A DNA stretch of 42,862 nt from Deltaproteobacteria bacterium. Lineage in GTDB: Bacteria > Desulfobacterota > GWC2-55-46. The DNA is taken from assembly GCA_016234855.1 (NCBI GenBank), contig JACRNO010000034.1, forward strand, positions 1-42,862. The letters run 5' to 3'. This document shows, in pieces, positions 1 through 8,544 of the stretch; the first letter of the stretch is position 1, and each line of letters begins with the position of its first letter. Both the position numbers and the translations under genes were made by a program. Under the pieces are notes generated by a model. That model was given only the letters and a program-made list of their open reading frames with translations, searched no databases and had not been told where the DNA came from.

Positions 1-132
1 AGACGACGAACCAGACCTATGGGAGTCTTCAGCGACAAAACCAGCATCGAAAGAATACTATTCGCGGTATTTACTTACGAAAACAAGAAACAAGGAACCG
101 CTACCCTTTTCTCACTGACACAAAATTCTTGA
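1..132 (+). CDS. IS256-family (Mutator-type) transposase, C-terminal fragment
   Basis: Partial gene, cut by the window edge. Frame 1 is open from base 1 to a TGA at 130-132 and encodes 43 residues, beginning RRRTRPMGVFSDKTSIERIL and ending in SLTQNS. The RRRTRPMGVF stretch is typical of the extreme C-terminus of IS256/Mutator transposases, which are DDE enzymes that cut and paste their own element. The catalytic residues lie upstream, outside the window. A second, nearly identical copy lies in opposite orientation at the other end of the window (two base differences over the shared 140 bases), and it carries more of the family signature (TTNAIERRFREV). The family assignment is firm; the exact IS name cannot be given. 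Confidence 0.85.
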   Translation, partial: RRRTRPMGVFSDKTSIERILFAVFTYENKKQGTATLFSLTQNS

Positions 133-140
133 CGTTACCC
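1..140 (+). mobile_element. Right end of an IS256-family insertion sequence
   Basis: Identity with the inverted copy at 42638-42862 stops after the CCC at 138-140, six bases past the transposase stop. Outward flanks differ from there (AAGACAGACC here, AGATGGCATC at the other copy). The terminal inverted repeat read inward therefore starts GGGTAACGTCAAGAATTTTG. The other end of the element and any target duplication are outside the window. Confidence 0.8.
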
Positions 141-235
141 AAGACAGACCGGCCCCACCCGTTCGCAACGCGCCGGGAGCCGTTGCAGACGCAAACCGGT
201 TGATTTATAAGGCAAAATGCGTTACCATATTTGAC

Positions 236-973
236 ATGATTTACAATACTCAAGACCAGTCTCATTATTTTTCAGATATATGCGTAAACCTCTGTAAAGG
301 CCTGTGCTGCAAACCGTGGTGGGGGATTATCGCCTACAGCGCGGGCAAGGACGGGGGCGCAGGCGCCGCGCAATTCAGGGCCGAACTCATCAAAGGGATG
401 AAGGCCCGCTGCACGAGGATAATGGATGCCTATGTAACGAACGAAAAACCTCCGAGGCGCCTGTTCAAGCCGCCGCAGAGATACAATCTGATATTAAAGA
501 CCGTCCGGCCGACACCGGCCGGATTCACGCTCGACCTCATCGCCATGTTCGCCTTTGAATGCCTCTACCTGGCCGACGACAACACCTGCTCCATCCATCC
601 GGCACGCAGCGCCGGACGCGACATCCGCCCCCCTCACTGCGCCGCGCTCGGCACACCCGGCGCAATCGAAGGCGGCAAGGGATTCTGCCGCATCATCCAC
701 GCGGCCGAGGCCTCACAAAACGCTCAGTCTGATGAACGCGACAAGGCCGTTACAATGGCGTGGGAGTCGGAGAAGGAGACGAGCCAGCGCCATTATGCCG
801 CGAGCAAACCCACGGTTGAAGAGGCCGTGGATGCCGTTATGGGGCGCATAAGTGAGTATATGCCGCAAACGGCGCAAGTCAAGGGAGACGGCGCTGCCCA
901 GGCAAAAGCCGGCAGAAACGACCCGTGCCCGTGCGGGAGCGGGCAGAAGTTCAAGAAATGCCACGGCAGGTAA
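236..973 (+). CDS. YkgJ-family cysteine-cluster protein with C-terminal SEC-C motif
   Basis: About 245 residues from the ATG at 236; an upstream in-frame TTG at 200 is possible, but neither start has a convincing ribosome binding site. The N-terminus has a CVNLCKGLCC cluster (residues about 16-25), followed by a C...CSIHPARS...PPHC pattern near the middle. This is the layout of YkgJ/FliB-type putative zinc- or iron-chelating proteins (PF03692). The last 20 residues are a SEC-C zinc-binding motif (RNDPCPCGSGQKFKKCHG). SEC-C tails occur on SecA and on many small bacterial proteins. The molecular role is unknown. It stands alone, between the IS end and a convergent outer-membrane-type gene. Confidence 0.75.
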   Translation: MIYNTQDQSHYFSDICVNLCKGLCCKPWWGIIAYSAGKDGGAGAAQFRAELIKGMKARCTRIMDAYVTNEKPPRRLFKPPQRYNLILKTVRPTPAGFTLDLIAMFAFECLYLADDNTCSIHPARSAGRDIRPPHCAALGTPGAIEGGKGFCRIIHAAEASQNAQSDERDKAVTMAWESEKETSQRHYAASKPTVEEAVDAVMGRISEYMPQTAQVKGDGAAQAKAGRNDPCPCGSGQKFKKCHGR

Positions 974-1059
974 AGGGTCGGACAACGGCAGGCAGGCTTA
1001 AATAAATGGAAATAAATAGGGACACTTGTACTATTTATTACGGATAACCGGCCACCCCT

Positions 1060-2037
1060 TTAAAACTCGATATTAGGCCTCAATATCACCTGATATTCGT
1101 TATTATTTTCCTTGTCAGCCAGCGAACCCGTGTACTTCTCGGCGCCCTGCCATATAAAACCCACTGCAAACGAAAACCCCATCTTCTCAACCTTGAAAGG
1201 CCACTTCTTGTCCACGACGAAGTAATGCCGCAGAGGCTTCCATGTCTTGCTGTCGAAGTCAACGGTGTACTCGGCCCCGCTGTTATTGAAGAACGAGTTC
1301 GTCGCGTCAACGAAGTCGAGGCGGCTTCGGCGCAGCGACAGGTAGACCACGTCTTTTATCTCCGGGTTCCCGTGGAGCTTGCCGCCCACGCGAAACGACC
1401 AGTGCAGGTCGTGTGTCGGCAGTTTCCTGTCCCCTTTTATCTTCCATTCCAGTTCGACGGACTTATCCGGTATGAGCCTGTTGTTGTGGATATTATAGTT
1501 GGAAACGCTTACGAGATAACCCATGTAACCGAAGTTCCCGCTCCTGTGTTCCTCTCCGGGCCTGGTAAAACTGACGACGTTGCCGAGAAAGAGCGAGAGG
1601 GCATACGGCTCTTCAAACCCGGCCGTAATCGCCTTGACGAGGTTGACGTCCCGGGCCACTTCTCCGTTGTCATAAAGGTTGCGGGCGTTGTCTTTCAAGT
1701 ATACGCCGAGGTTCGGCATGGGAAATACTGCGGCCTCAAGCACGAGAAAACGAGGTATCAATGAACTGAAGAGCAGTTCCTTATATATCTCTATCTCTGG
1801 CCTTTCTCCGGCATCCGGTATGGGTGCATCCGTAAGGCCGACATATAGGCCGACGTTGGAGTAATATGCGTCCAGTTCCGTTTCCACGCGCACCCGCCTG
1901 TTCTCGGGCGCGACTTCTCCCGCGGCCTTTTCAACCGTCTCCGCAAAGACGGGGAAAGAGACAAGAAGATGAAGTAAAAGAAATACGACGATTGACAGAG
2001 GCCGGGTAAAGGTTCTCATCATGAGTTGACGGCTCAT
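1060..2037 (-). CDS. Putative outer-membrane beta-barrel protein of unknown function
   Basis: 325 residues from the ATG at 2037 (a GTG lies just before it at 2040, and a further ATG pair at 2022/2019 is also possible). The N-terminus is a Sec signal peptide: basic residues, a leucine/valine-rich core and a cut site near FPVFA-ET. The mature protein has alternating polar and aromatic strands (for example YSNVGLYVGL, HYFVVDKKWPFKV) and ends in phenylalanine (RPNIEF), the usual signal for outer-membrane barrel assembly. I do not recognise a specific family. It is a single gene, convergent with the YkgJ-like gene and followed upstream by palindromic repeats. Confidence 0.65.
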   Translation of the reverse strand: MSRQLMMRTFTRPLSIVVFLLLHLLVSFPVFAETVEKAAGEVAPENRRVRVETELDAYYSNVGLYVGLTDAPIPDAGERPEIEIYKELLFSSLIPRFLVLEAAVFPMPNLGVYLKDNARNLYDNGEVARDVNLVKAITAGFEEPYALSLFLGNVVSFTRPGEEHRSGNFGYMGYLVSVSNYNIHNNRLIPDKSVELEWKIKGDRKLPTHDLHWSFRVGGKLHGNPEIKDVVYLSLRRSRLDFVDATNSFFNNSGAEYTVDFDSKTWKPLRHYFVVDKKWPFKVEKMGFSFAVGFIWQGAEKYTGSLADKENNNEYQVILRPNIEF

Positions 2038-2164
2038 CACGGTAAGGGCTTCAGGGCAACCGGATTTAACGACGGTGGATACCCTTTATGTATAACAAAG
2101 AAGCAGGGAAAAGAAAAGGAGAAAGGCGCGCCGGAGAGCGGCGGGTCGATTATTTTGTTCTTAT

Positions 2165-2213
2165 CGTTCCCACGCCCCGGCGCGGGAACGCACCCCTGGA
2201 CGCGGGAGCGTCC
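2165..2213. repeat. Two adjacent GC-rich hairpins
   Basis: CGTTCCCACGCC at 2165-2176 pairs with GGCGCGGGAACG at 2179-2190 with one mismatch. GGACGC at 2198-2203 pairs with GCGTCC at 2208-2213 around a four-base loop. Short palindromes of the first type recur between genes in many environmental proteobacterial genomes. They lie in the 460-base gap upstream of the outer-membrane gene; no gene is seen in that gap. Confidence 0.6.
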
Positions 2214-2283
2214 CGATAGACATTTCAACTCCGCCGGATAAAAAAATAGGCGCCATCCATAGTGAGGAGTAAGAACAATACCG

Positions 2284-2376
2284 ACTCCCCCTCTTTTTAA
2301 AGAGGGGGCCGGGGGGAGTTACGTATTAGCTGCCACAAGACTAACCCCTCCCGACCTCCCCTTTAAAAAGGGGAGG
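2284..2376. repeat. Palindromic repeat R1, copy A (about 93 bp)
   Basis: Begins with the palindrome CCCCCTCTTTTTAAAGAGGG and ends with CCTCCCCTTTAAAAAGGGG followed by AGG; both have a TTTAAA-type core. Inner arms GGGGAGTT and AACCCCTCC also pair, so the element can fold into a three-arm structure. A second, rearranged copy is at 20498-20679. It probably resembles a REP element or MITE; no coding capacity is seen. Confidence 0.7.
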
Positions 2377-2503
2377 TGCAAGACAGTTCGGTTTAATAAA
2401 TCAGAGTTTCTCTAACGGGTCTCGTGGGAAAAACAGAAAGGTTTACTCGTGGGGACAGGCTGGCGTCATCGGGGTTTCCCTGCACGGGCGGCTGCAAATA
2501 CCT

Positions 2504-2935
2504 TCACGAAGACGCGCCATACTTATCAACCAGCACATAGAGGATTGTATCCTCCATCTCTATCCGTTTATTTACCGTCCTCAATATGTTCAAGGTCTCG
2601 ACTACGAACTCGTCAGGCTCATCCCGTATATCGAGGTCATGCACCCATCTGCGCATATACTTCTCAAAGGCATCCCTCAGCCCGCCTGCTTCGTCAACAA
2701 ATACCTTTACAGTCTCCTTGACCTTCGGGTCAGGATGGTGCATGAGGTGAGGATAGACGGACATATCCTCGTAAGCAAGGTGATAGACGAGTTTGCCGGC
2801 GAGTTTCGAAAGCATCCTGCGTATCCCAACGCTGTCTTTTACAAGCCCTGCGGGATCAATGCTGTCGATTATCTCTTCGGAGAGCATGGTCAGCTCTCTA
2901 TGGTGCAACCTCAGGTGGTTCGTCTCAACCGTCAT
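2504..2935 (-). CDS. Hemerythrin HHE-domain protein
   Basis: 144 residues from the ATG at 2935, which has AGAGG seven bases upstream. A longer reading from a TTG at 2992 with GGGAG before it would add 19 residues. The sequence fits a four-helix hemerythrin-like fold with candidate di-iron ligands: His in NHLRLHHREL near the N-terminus, HLAYEDMSVYPHL (an HxxxE pair and a further His) in the middle, and EMEDTILY near the C-terminus. Such domains bind O2, NO or iron in the cytoplasm and may act in oxygen or nitrosative stress. It is a single gene with no partner that would narrow the role. Confidence 0.75.
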   Translation of the reverse strand: MTVETNHLRLHHRELTMLSEEIIDSIDPAGLVKDSVGIRRMLSKLAGKLVYHLAYEDMSVYPHLMHHPDPKVKETVKVFVDEAGGLRDAFEKYMRRWVHDLDIRDEPDEFVVETLNILRTVNKRIEMEDTILYVLVDKYGASS

Positions 2936-3086
2936 GATGAAGCCTCTGTGAGCTCGCCTGAATGAAGCCACGGCAATGCGTCGCTCCGTCAAGATGATTT
3001 AACTCCCGGTTCATTCGCTTTGAGTATAGCCTAAAAACCGCCGATATCAAGACCCGCAAGTCCGATTAATTGATTATCACCCGCAA

Positions 3087-3258
3087 TCCATTGATTTTCT
3101 TTGTTAAATCAATGGAACACGGCTGTTGCCGAAGAGCCATCAGCAACCCAAACTTATGCGGGTTCAAGTTTGTAACTTGAACCCATGAGTTCGTGCGCAG
3201 AAAAACGCCGCGTTCTTTACAATTACATAATAAAAGGTTCAGGTTGCAAACCTGAACC
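3087..3258. repeat. Cluster of three hairpins, two of them sequence-related
   Basis: Hairpin 1: TCCATTGATTT (3087-3097) with AAATCAATGGA (3106-3116). Hairpin 2: GGGTTCAAGTT (3160-3170) with AACTTGAACCC (3174-3184), loop TGT. Hairpin 3: GGTTCAGGTT (3236-3245) with AACCTGAACC (3249-3258), loop GCA. All arms are perfect. Hairpins 2 and 3 are variants of one palindrome. They lie in the 350-base gap between the hemerythrin and phosphomannomutase genes; no gene is seen there. Confidence 0.75.
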
Positions 3259-3284
3259 CGCCGGCGTGGATGCGCAAACACGAC

Positions 3285-3318
3285 AAAGCCGCCTGACCCC
3301 TGCCTGTCAGGCGGCTTT
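3285..3318 (-). terminator. Intrinsic terminator of the phosphomannomutase gene
   Basis: Perfect 13-bp stem AAAGCCGCCTGAC / GTCAGGCGGCTTT with an eight-base loop, 33 bases past the stop codon of the minus-strand gene. Only a short T run follows, so strength is uncertain. Confidence 0.7.
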
Positions 3319-3351
3319 GCTCTTAAAGCGCGGTCTATTACTCCGGGCAGA

Positions 3352-4797
3352 CTATATCGTAACCTTCAACATGGGATTCGCTTCCGTCATCTTCCGCCGG
3401 ACAAACGCCTTGGCCGTCTCAAGGAGCGCGGCGCTTGAGGCCTCGAAGCGAAGGACGAGGACCGGCTGGGTATTCGAGGCCCTGACCAGCGCCCAGCCGC
3501 CGTCGAAGTTTATGCGGAGCCCGTCTATCTTGATGATATCCTTCACGACAAACGCATCCGTGCCCGAGCCTATGACCTTGTCGAGCCGCTCTATCACCTC
3601 GAACTTCATCTCATCCGGGCAGTCCACGCGAATCTCCGGGGTCACGACCGTATCCGGCACTCCGGCAAGCAGGGTCGAGAAGGCGAAGCCCGGGTCCTTG
3701 GCGCGCCTTGCGGCCATTATCTCCACGAGCCTTGCCGAGGCATAGACCGCGTCGTCAAACCCGTAATACCTGTCGGCGAAGAATATATGCCCGCTCATCT
3801 CGCCCGCCATGGCCGCGCCGAGCTCCTTCATCTTCGCCTTTATTAGCGAATGGCCCGTCTTCCACATGACGGGCTTGCCCCCTGCCTTCGCTATCTCGTC
3901 GTACATGACCTGCGAGCACTTGACCTCGCCGACGATAATCGCGCCGGGAGAAGCCTCGATTATCGCGCGCGCAAATACAACCATGAGCTTGTCTCCCCAG
4001 ATGACCGCGCCCTTCTCGTCAACCACGCCTATCCTGTCGGCGTCGCCGTCGTAGGCCACGCCGAAGTCGGCGCCCTCCTTCTTCACGGCCTCTATAAGGT
4101 GCGCGAGGTTCTTCAAGACCGTAGGGTCGGGGTGGTGGTTCGGGAACCGGCCGTCCGGCTTTGAGAACAACTCCACGACCTCGCACCCGAGCCTGCGTAA
4201 AAGCGCCGGGGCAACCGGCCCGGCCGTGCCGTTACCCGAGTCAAGCACCACCTTGACCGGCTTTGCGAGCCGGGGCAGCTTAAACTTAGCCGCGACCTCG
4301 TCTATGTAATGCGGAATAATCTCCTGCTTCTCGACCTTGCCCGCCGCCGCTGGAGGGGCCGAGTCCAACTCGTCGCGGATTATCTTCTTGAGGGCCTGGA
4401 TTTCATGGCCGTGTATCGTCTCCTTGCCGATGCTCACCTTGAAGCCGTTATACTCCGGCGGGTTGTGACTGCCGGTTATCATCACCCCGCCGCAGACCTT
4501 GCCCTTAAAATGCTGCATGGAAAAGTACTGGAGCGGCGTCGGACACTCGCCTATGTCGATGCAATCCACGCCAGCGGCGGTAAGCCCTTTTATAAGACCG
4601 TCGCGCAGCGCGGTCGAGGAGAGCCTCACGTCGCGGCCAACGGTTACCATCATCGCGCCCTTGCCTGCCGCGCCCGCCTTCCTCGCCATCACCGCATAGG
4701 CCCTGCCGATAAGCTCGGCCACCTCAGGGGTCAGGTCCTGACCGTAGGTGCCCCTGATATCGTATTCGCGAAAGAGTCCGTCCGATACATTGGCCAT
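3352..4797 (-). CDS. manB: Phosphomannomutase/phosphoglucomutase
   Basis: 481 residues, the normal length for the alpha-D-phosphohexomutase family. It interconverts hexose 1- and 6-phosphates (mannose and/or glucose) for making sugar nucleotides used in polysaccharides and LPS. All four domains show their signature: the N-terminal FREYDIRGTYG, the phosphoserine loop TGSHNPPEYNGFK, the Mg-binding loop DGDADRIGVVDEKG, the sugar-binding GEMSGHIFF and the phosphate-binding RASNTQPVLVLRFEA. TGSHNP and GEMSGH resemble the AlgC/ManB group rather than GlmM. The ATG lies two bases after the tadA stop, so the two genes are co-transcribed. Sugar specificity cannot be told from sequence alone. Confidence 0.92.
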   Translation of the reverse strand: MANVSDGLFREYDIRGTYGQDLTPEVAELIGRAYAVMARKAGAAGKGAMMVTVGRDVRLSSTALRDGLIKGLTAAGVDCIDIGECPTPLQYFSMQHFKGKVCGGVMITGSHNPPEYNGFKVSIGKETIHGHEIQALKKIIRDELDSAPPAAAGKVEKQEIIPHYIDEVAAKFKLPRLAKPVKVVLDSGNGTAGPVAPALLRRLGCEVVELFSKPDGRFPNHHPDPTVLKNLAHLIEAVKKEGADFGVAYDGDADRIGVVDEKGAVIWGDKLMVVFARAIIEASPGAIIVGEVKCSQVMYDEIAKAGGKPVMWKTGHSLIKAKMKELGAAMAGEMSGHIFFADRYYGFDDAVYASARLVEIMAARRAKDPGFAFSTLLAGVPDTVVTPEIRVDCPDEMKFEVIERLDKVIGSGTDAFVVKDIIKIDGLRINFDGGWALVRASNTQPVLVLRFEASSAALLETAKAFVRRKMTEANPMLKVTI

Positions 4798-4799
4798 AA

Positions 4800-5288
4800 T
4801 TAAAACTCCTTTCTTGTTTTCTCTTTTCTTTCCGAGCGCAGGCGCTCGAAAAAACCCTTCAAGACCCGGGCGGCCTCGGGCTCGCAGACCCGCGAGGCCA
4901 CCTTTACCCTGTGGTTGAGCCGCTTATCGTCCGATACGTCGTAGACCGAGCCGCACGCCCCGGCCTTCGGGTCAAAGGCAGCAAAGACAAGCCTCGGTAT
5001 GCGCGCCTGTATTATCGCGCCCATGCACATAAGGCACGGCTCCAGCGTGACATAGAGAGTCGTATGCTCAAGCCTCCACGCCCCGAGCTTTCTTGCCGCC
5101 GAACGTATGGCGGTTATCTCGGCGTGCAGGGTCGGGTCCAGCCCGGTCTCCTTGCGGTTATGGCCCCGGCCTATGACGCGCCCGTCGGCCACCACCACCG
5201 CGCCTATGGGCACTTCAAACCGCGCCCCGGCCTTTGCAGCCTCCTTTAGCGCGGCCTGCATGAAGGTTTCGTCAATGGCCTTATTCAT
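4800..5288 (-). CDS. tadA: tRNA-specific adenosine deaminase TadA
   Basis: 162 residues. It deaminates adenosine 34 of the tRNA-Arg(ACG) anticodon to inosine in the cytoplasm. Zinc-site motifs of the cytidine/deoxycytidylate deaminase fold are intact: HAE (His ligand and catalytic Glu) in DPTLHAEITAIRSA, and PCLMC with two Cys ligands in VTLEPCLMCMGAI. The C-terminal basic helix, FFERLRSERKEKTRKEF, is typical. It is first in a two-gene unit with phosphomannomutase. A -10-like hexamer lies only ten bases before the ATG, and no Shine-Dalgarno sequence is evident. Confidence 0.93.
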   Translation of the reverse strand: MNKAIDETFMQAALKEAAKAGARFEVPIGAVVVADGRVIGRGHNRKETGLDPTLHAEITAIRSAARKLGAWRLEHTTLYVTLEPCLMCMGAIIQARIPRLVFAAFDPKAGACGSVYDVSDDKRLNHRVKVASRVCEPEAARVLKGFFERLRSERKEKTRKEF

Positions 5289-5298
5289 ACTTGTTTAT

Positions 5299-5328
5299 AT
5301 AATATCCATTAAAAGGCGTTATATTCAA
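5299..5328 (-). promoter_or_regulatory. Candidate promoter of tadA-manB
   Basis: Minus strand TTGAAT (5328-5323), 18-base spacer, TATTAT (5304-5299). The -10 ends ten bases before the tadA ATG, so the predicted start site would give a leader of only a few bases. Confidence 0.45.
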
Positions 5329-5333
5329 CCGTT

Positions 5334-8300
5334 TTATTCGACCTCGCTCCACTCCATCCACTCGCCCAGAGCCGGGTAATATAGTGCGCGCCTTATCTCG
5401 CGGCCCTCGCCGGTTGCGCGTATGGCAGCTGCGTAACGCTCGAGCTGAGGCCTGTAGCGCTCCTTCTCGCTCTTCAGGAACTCGGCAAGCGAGCCGCCTT
5501 CATGTCCGCCAGTCTTATAATCCACGACCCAGCGCACGCCTGCCTCATCTACGAACGTCCGGTCGATGACAAGGTGTTCGACGGCGCCGTTTATGACCGC
5601 CGTAAGCGCAAACTCGGTTGCGGCCTCCTTATGAGGGCCGATGAGCCAGCGCCCGCGCTCGTCTGACAGGGCCTTACAGATGATTTCAACCCCGTCAGCC
5701 GCCCTTTGCGCGGCCTCAGGGCCTGTAAGGCCGAGCGAGCGCAGGAGTTCCGTTATATGGCCTTCGGAAGCCCGTACGCGCTCGGGCGTCCAATTGGCCG
5801 CGCCTTCGTTCGCAATCCTGCATAAATATTGATGCACCGCCCTACCGGTCTGCCTTGCCGCCTGACCCGCCCAGCGGAACTCAGGCGCGGCCCGGCCTCT
5901 TGCCTCGATTGTCGAGGCCGCTCTTTCGATTGGCCCGGACGCAGGCGGCAAGGCCCACAGCGCGCAACTCCGGTCCGGTCTCAACGTGTCCGAAGAGGTA
6001 GAGGTATCTACGCGCCCTTGTGGCCCCGACGTAGAAGAGGCGCGCGGCCTCAAGCCGCATCTTCTCCCTTGTGACGTCCTTCAGATAATCATATAACGGG
6101 CTCGGGTTTCCGCCCCTTCTCTTTTCAACCGGGGCAAGGAGGATATCGTCTCCGCGCTCCATCCATATAAGGAGCTTCTTATCGTCGCGGCGCGGAGGCC
6201 TGCCGAGTCCGGGCATCAGGACATGGTCGAACTCCAACCCCTTCGCCTTATGAAGCGTCATCAACTCTATGTTCGTATCAATGCCGCCGGTGTCGGCGTA
6301 GAGCTTTTCAATGCGCCCTTCAATGGATTTGAGCGGATCGAGCCGGCCGCCGACGCCGACCGAACCAACGACGTCAAAGAAGGCCTGTGCGTCAGCCATG
6401 GCCGAGGCATCCGCAAGGCAGGCCGGGCCGCCAAGCCCTATCCATAACCCTTCGAGCAGGCTCCGCATGGCTACGCGCCCCCTGTTGTCAAGCCCTGTTG
6501 CGAGCTTTGACCGCACGAGCGCAAGCCGCGCCTGTCCGTCCCCGGACAGCCCCGCAATGCGCGCCTCGTCGTTGATGAGCGTCCAGACCGGGGTGTCGGC
6601 GCCGCCAAGACAAAGGCTATGCATGTCGGAAAGCGCAAGACCGCACCACGGGGCGCGCAATACCGCAAGGCCTGCGGTCCTGTCATACGGATGAAGGAGG
6701 AAACGCAGGAGCGCAAACAAGTCCTGGACGACCACGCGTTCGCCGAGCGGGTCGAACTCGCGCGCGCGAAAGGCCACCCCTTCGGCCTTCAATGTCTCTA
6801 CTATCACGGCCAGGTGCGAACGCGAGCGGCACAGGACGGCGCAAGACTCGTCCCTGCCGATACCCTTTAAGATTGATGCGACCTCGGCCGCCTCTGCCCC
6901 GTCGCTTCTGCCGTCAAAGAGACGCAAGACCGGCTCGCCCTTGGAAAGCGCCTCTTTATGCGCGACCGACGGCTCGTACCTGACCGCGCCGGTAAAGACG
7001 TCCTCAACGGACGGGAAGACCGGGGCGAACGTCTCATTGACCCAATCGATTATCTGGGCGTGCGAGCGGAAGTTCGTCCGAAGGGTCAACGGCGTAAGCC
7101 TGACGCCGTTGATGCCGCTCTGTCTTGCCTCAAGAAAAAGACCAACCTGCGCCTCGCGCCAGAGGAATATCGACTGCATGGGGTCTCCGACGACAAAGAG
7201 GGTCCTGCCGTCTGACGGTTCCCAGCCCGACGTAAGAAGGCGCAGCAACTTCAGCTGCGTGTAGGAAGTGTCCTGATACTCGTCAACGAGTATGTGGCTG
7301 AGCCTGAGGTCAAGGGCAAGCAGGGTCTCGGAAGGCGAGTCCGGCGAGCCGAGCGCCTCGATGGCCGCTGAGGCAATCTCAATGAAGTCCGCCTCCCCGC
7401 GCTCGGCAAAAACGTCTTTGAGACACCGCACCGCCACGGGCAGCAGCCTTGCAAGCGCAAGGAGCATCTCCCACTCCCACTCGTCGTAACGCGGCGTGGG
7501 CAAGGCCTTCACCCGCGCCAATTCAGTCAAGAACTCCCCTTTGGTCTCGAACTCGGACAGGAGTTCCTTGAACGCTTTTTTGTCTCCGGCCGCTGCCTTG
7601 TCAGCGGGAAAGCCATTCCTGACGTTGACGCCCACGGGTTTACGCAACTCGCCCTTATCAGTCAGAAGCAGCGCGGCGAGCGCCTGCCACAACGGCAGAG
7701 CGTCACTCGACGCGCCTGGCATAGACGTCAGATTGGCGAGTCTCTTTACCGGACTATCATCTCCGAGGTTAGAGGCCGCAAACCGGGCCGAGCCGAGGAG
7801 CCAGTCGTCAAGCTCGGACGGAAAGGCCGCAGCCACGCGCATGAGCCGGGTCTCGACAAGCCGTCCGATTGCAGCCTCAAGCCCGGCGCGCAGACCTTCA
7901 TCGAAAGAGGCGTCCTTAGTATTGACATGGCGCAGCCACTGGTCGCGCCGCTCGAGCATGACGACGATGCGGTCTGTCAGGGCCTCGACAGAGTTATCCA
8001 TGTGCCTTAGGCCGGACAACACGACCCCGGCCTCCGGCCCGTTGCCATCGAGCATCTCCACGGTGCGGGCCGCGGCCTCATGATACAACTCTTCGGGATT
8101 GGCGCTTATGGCGAGCCGCCCGCCCGTCTTCGATAACACGGGAGCGGCGGCCACCACCGAGGCGCAGAACGAATCAATCGTCTGAATCTTAAGACGGCCG
8201 GGGTTGGCGAGAATATCCCATCCGAGGCTTGCCGAGCGCTCAAGGGCGGCCCTCGCAAGCGCGAACGTCACCCGCTCGTTGGGCGAAGCGGGAGACGCGC

Positions 8301-8544
8301 CTTCGGCAGCCGCGGCCATGGCGTCAAGGATGCGGTTACGCATCCCGGCGGCGGCCTTGCGCGTAAAGGTCATGGCCAGAATCTCTTCCGGCCTCTTTAC
8401 GGCCGCAAGGAGCGCGAGGAACCGCTGCATAAGGAGCTCGGTCTTGCCCGAGCCGGCCGGGGCCTGCACGATAAAAGACCGGGCAGGGTCGAGCGCGGCC
8501 TCACGCTCGCGGCCGTCGGCTATCTCTTTAACAGGTTCAGTCAT
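5334..8544 (-). pseudogene. addA: AddA-like UvrD/Rep helicase-nuclease, interrupted by a frameshift
   Basis: Double-strand-break repair helicase-nuclease. The first frame (8544-5881, 887 residues) has the superfamily 1 motifs: Walker A APAGSGKT at about residue 30, TFTRKAAAGMRNR, DEYQDT at about 420, GDPMQSIFLWREA, TNFRSH, TLHKAKGLEFDHV, and GATRARRYLYLFG at about 845. It then hits TGA at 5883-5881. The next frame continues without a break to 5334 and carries the expected C-terminal RecB-type nuclease, with HLVIDRTFVDE followed by WVVDYKTG. The whole span is 3211 bases, one more than a multiple of three, so a single extra base between about 6000 and 5885 explains it. Restored, the protein would be about 1069 residues, normal for AddA. 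The ATG overlaps the addB-like stop by eight bases. It could be a real lesion, an assembly error or a recoded frameshift. Confidence 0.85.

Noticed and set aside
2165-3258. Possible CRISPR array
   Set aside because: The repeats are palindromic, few, of unequal length and unevenly spaced; there is no regular repeat-spacer pattern and no cas gene.
5881-6053. Separate small nuclease gene starting near 6053
   Set aside because: The first part of that frame is the out-of-frame shadow of the helicase gene; only the part after the frameshift resembles a protein, and it is the missing AddA C-terminus.
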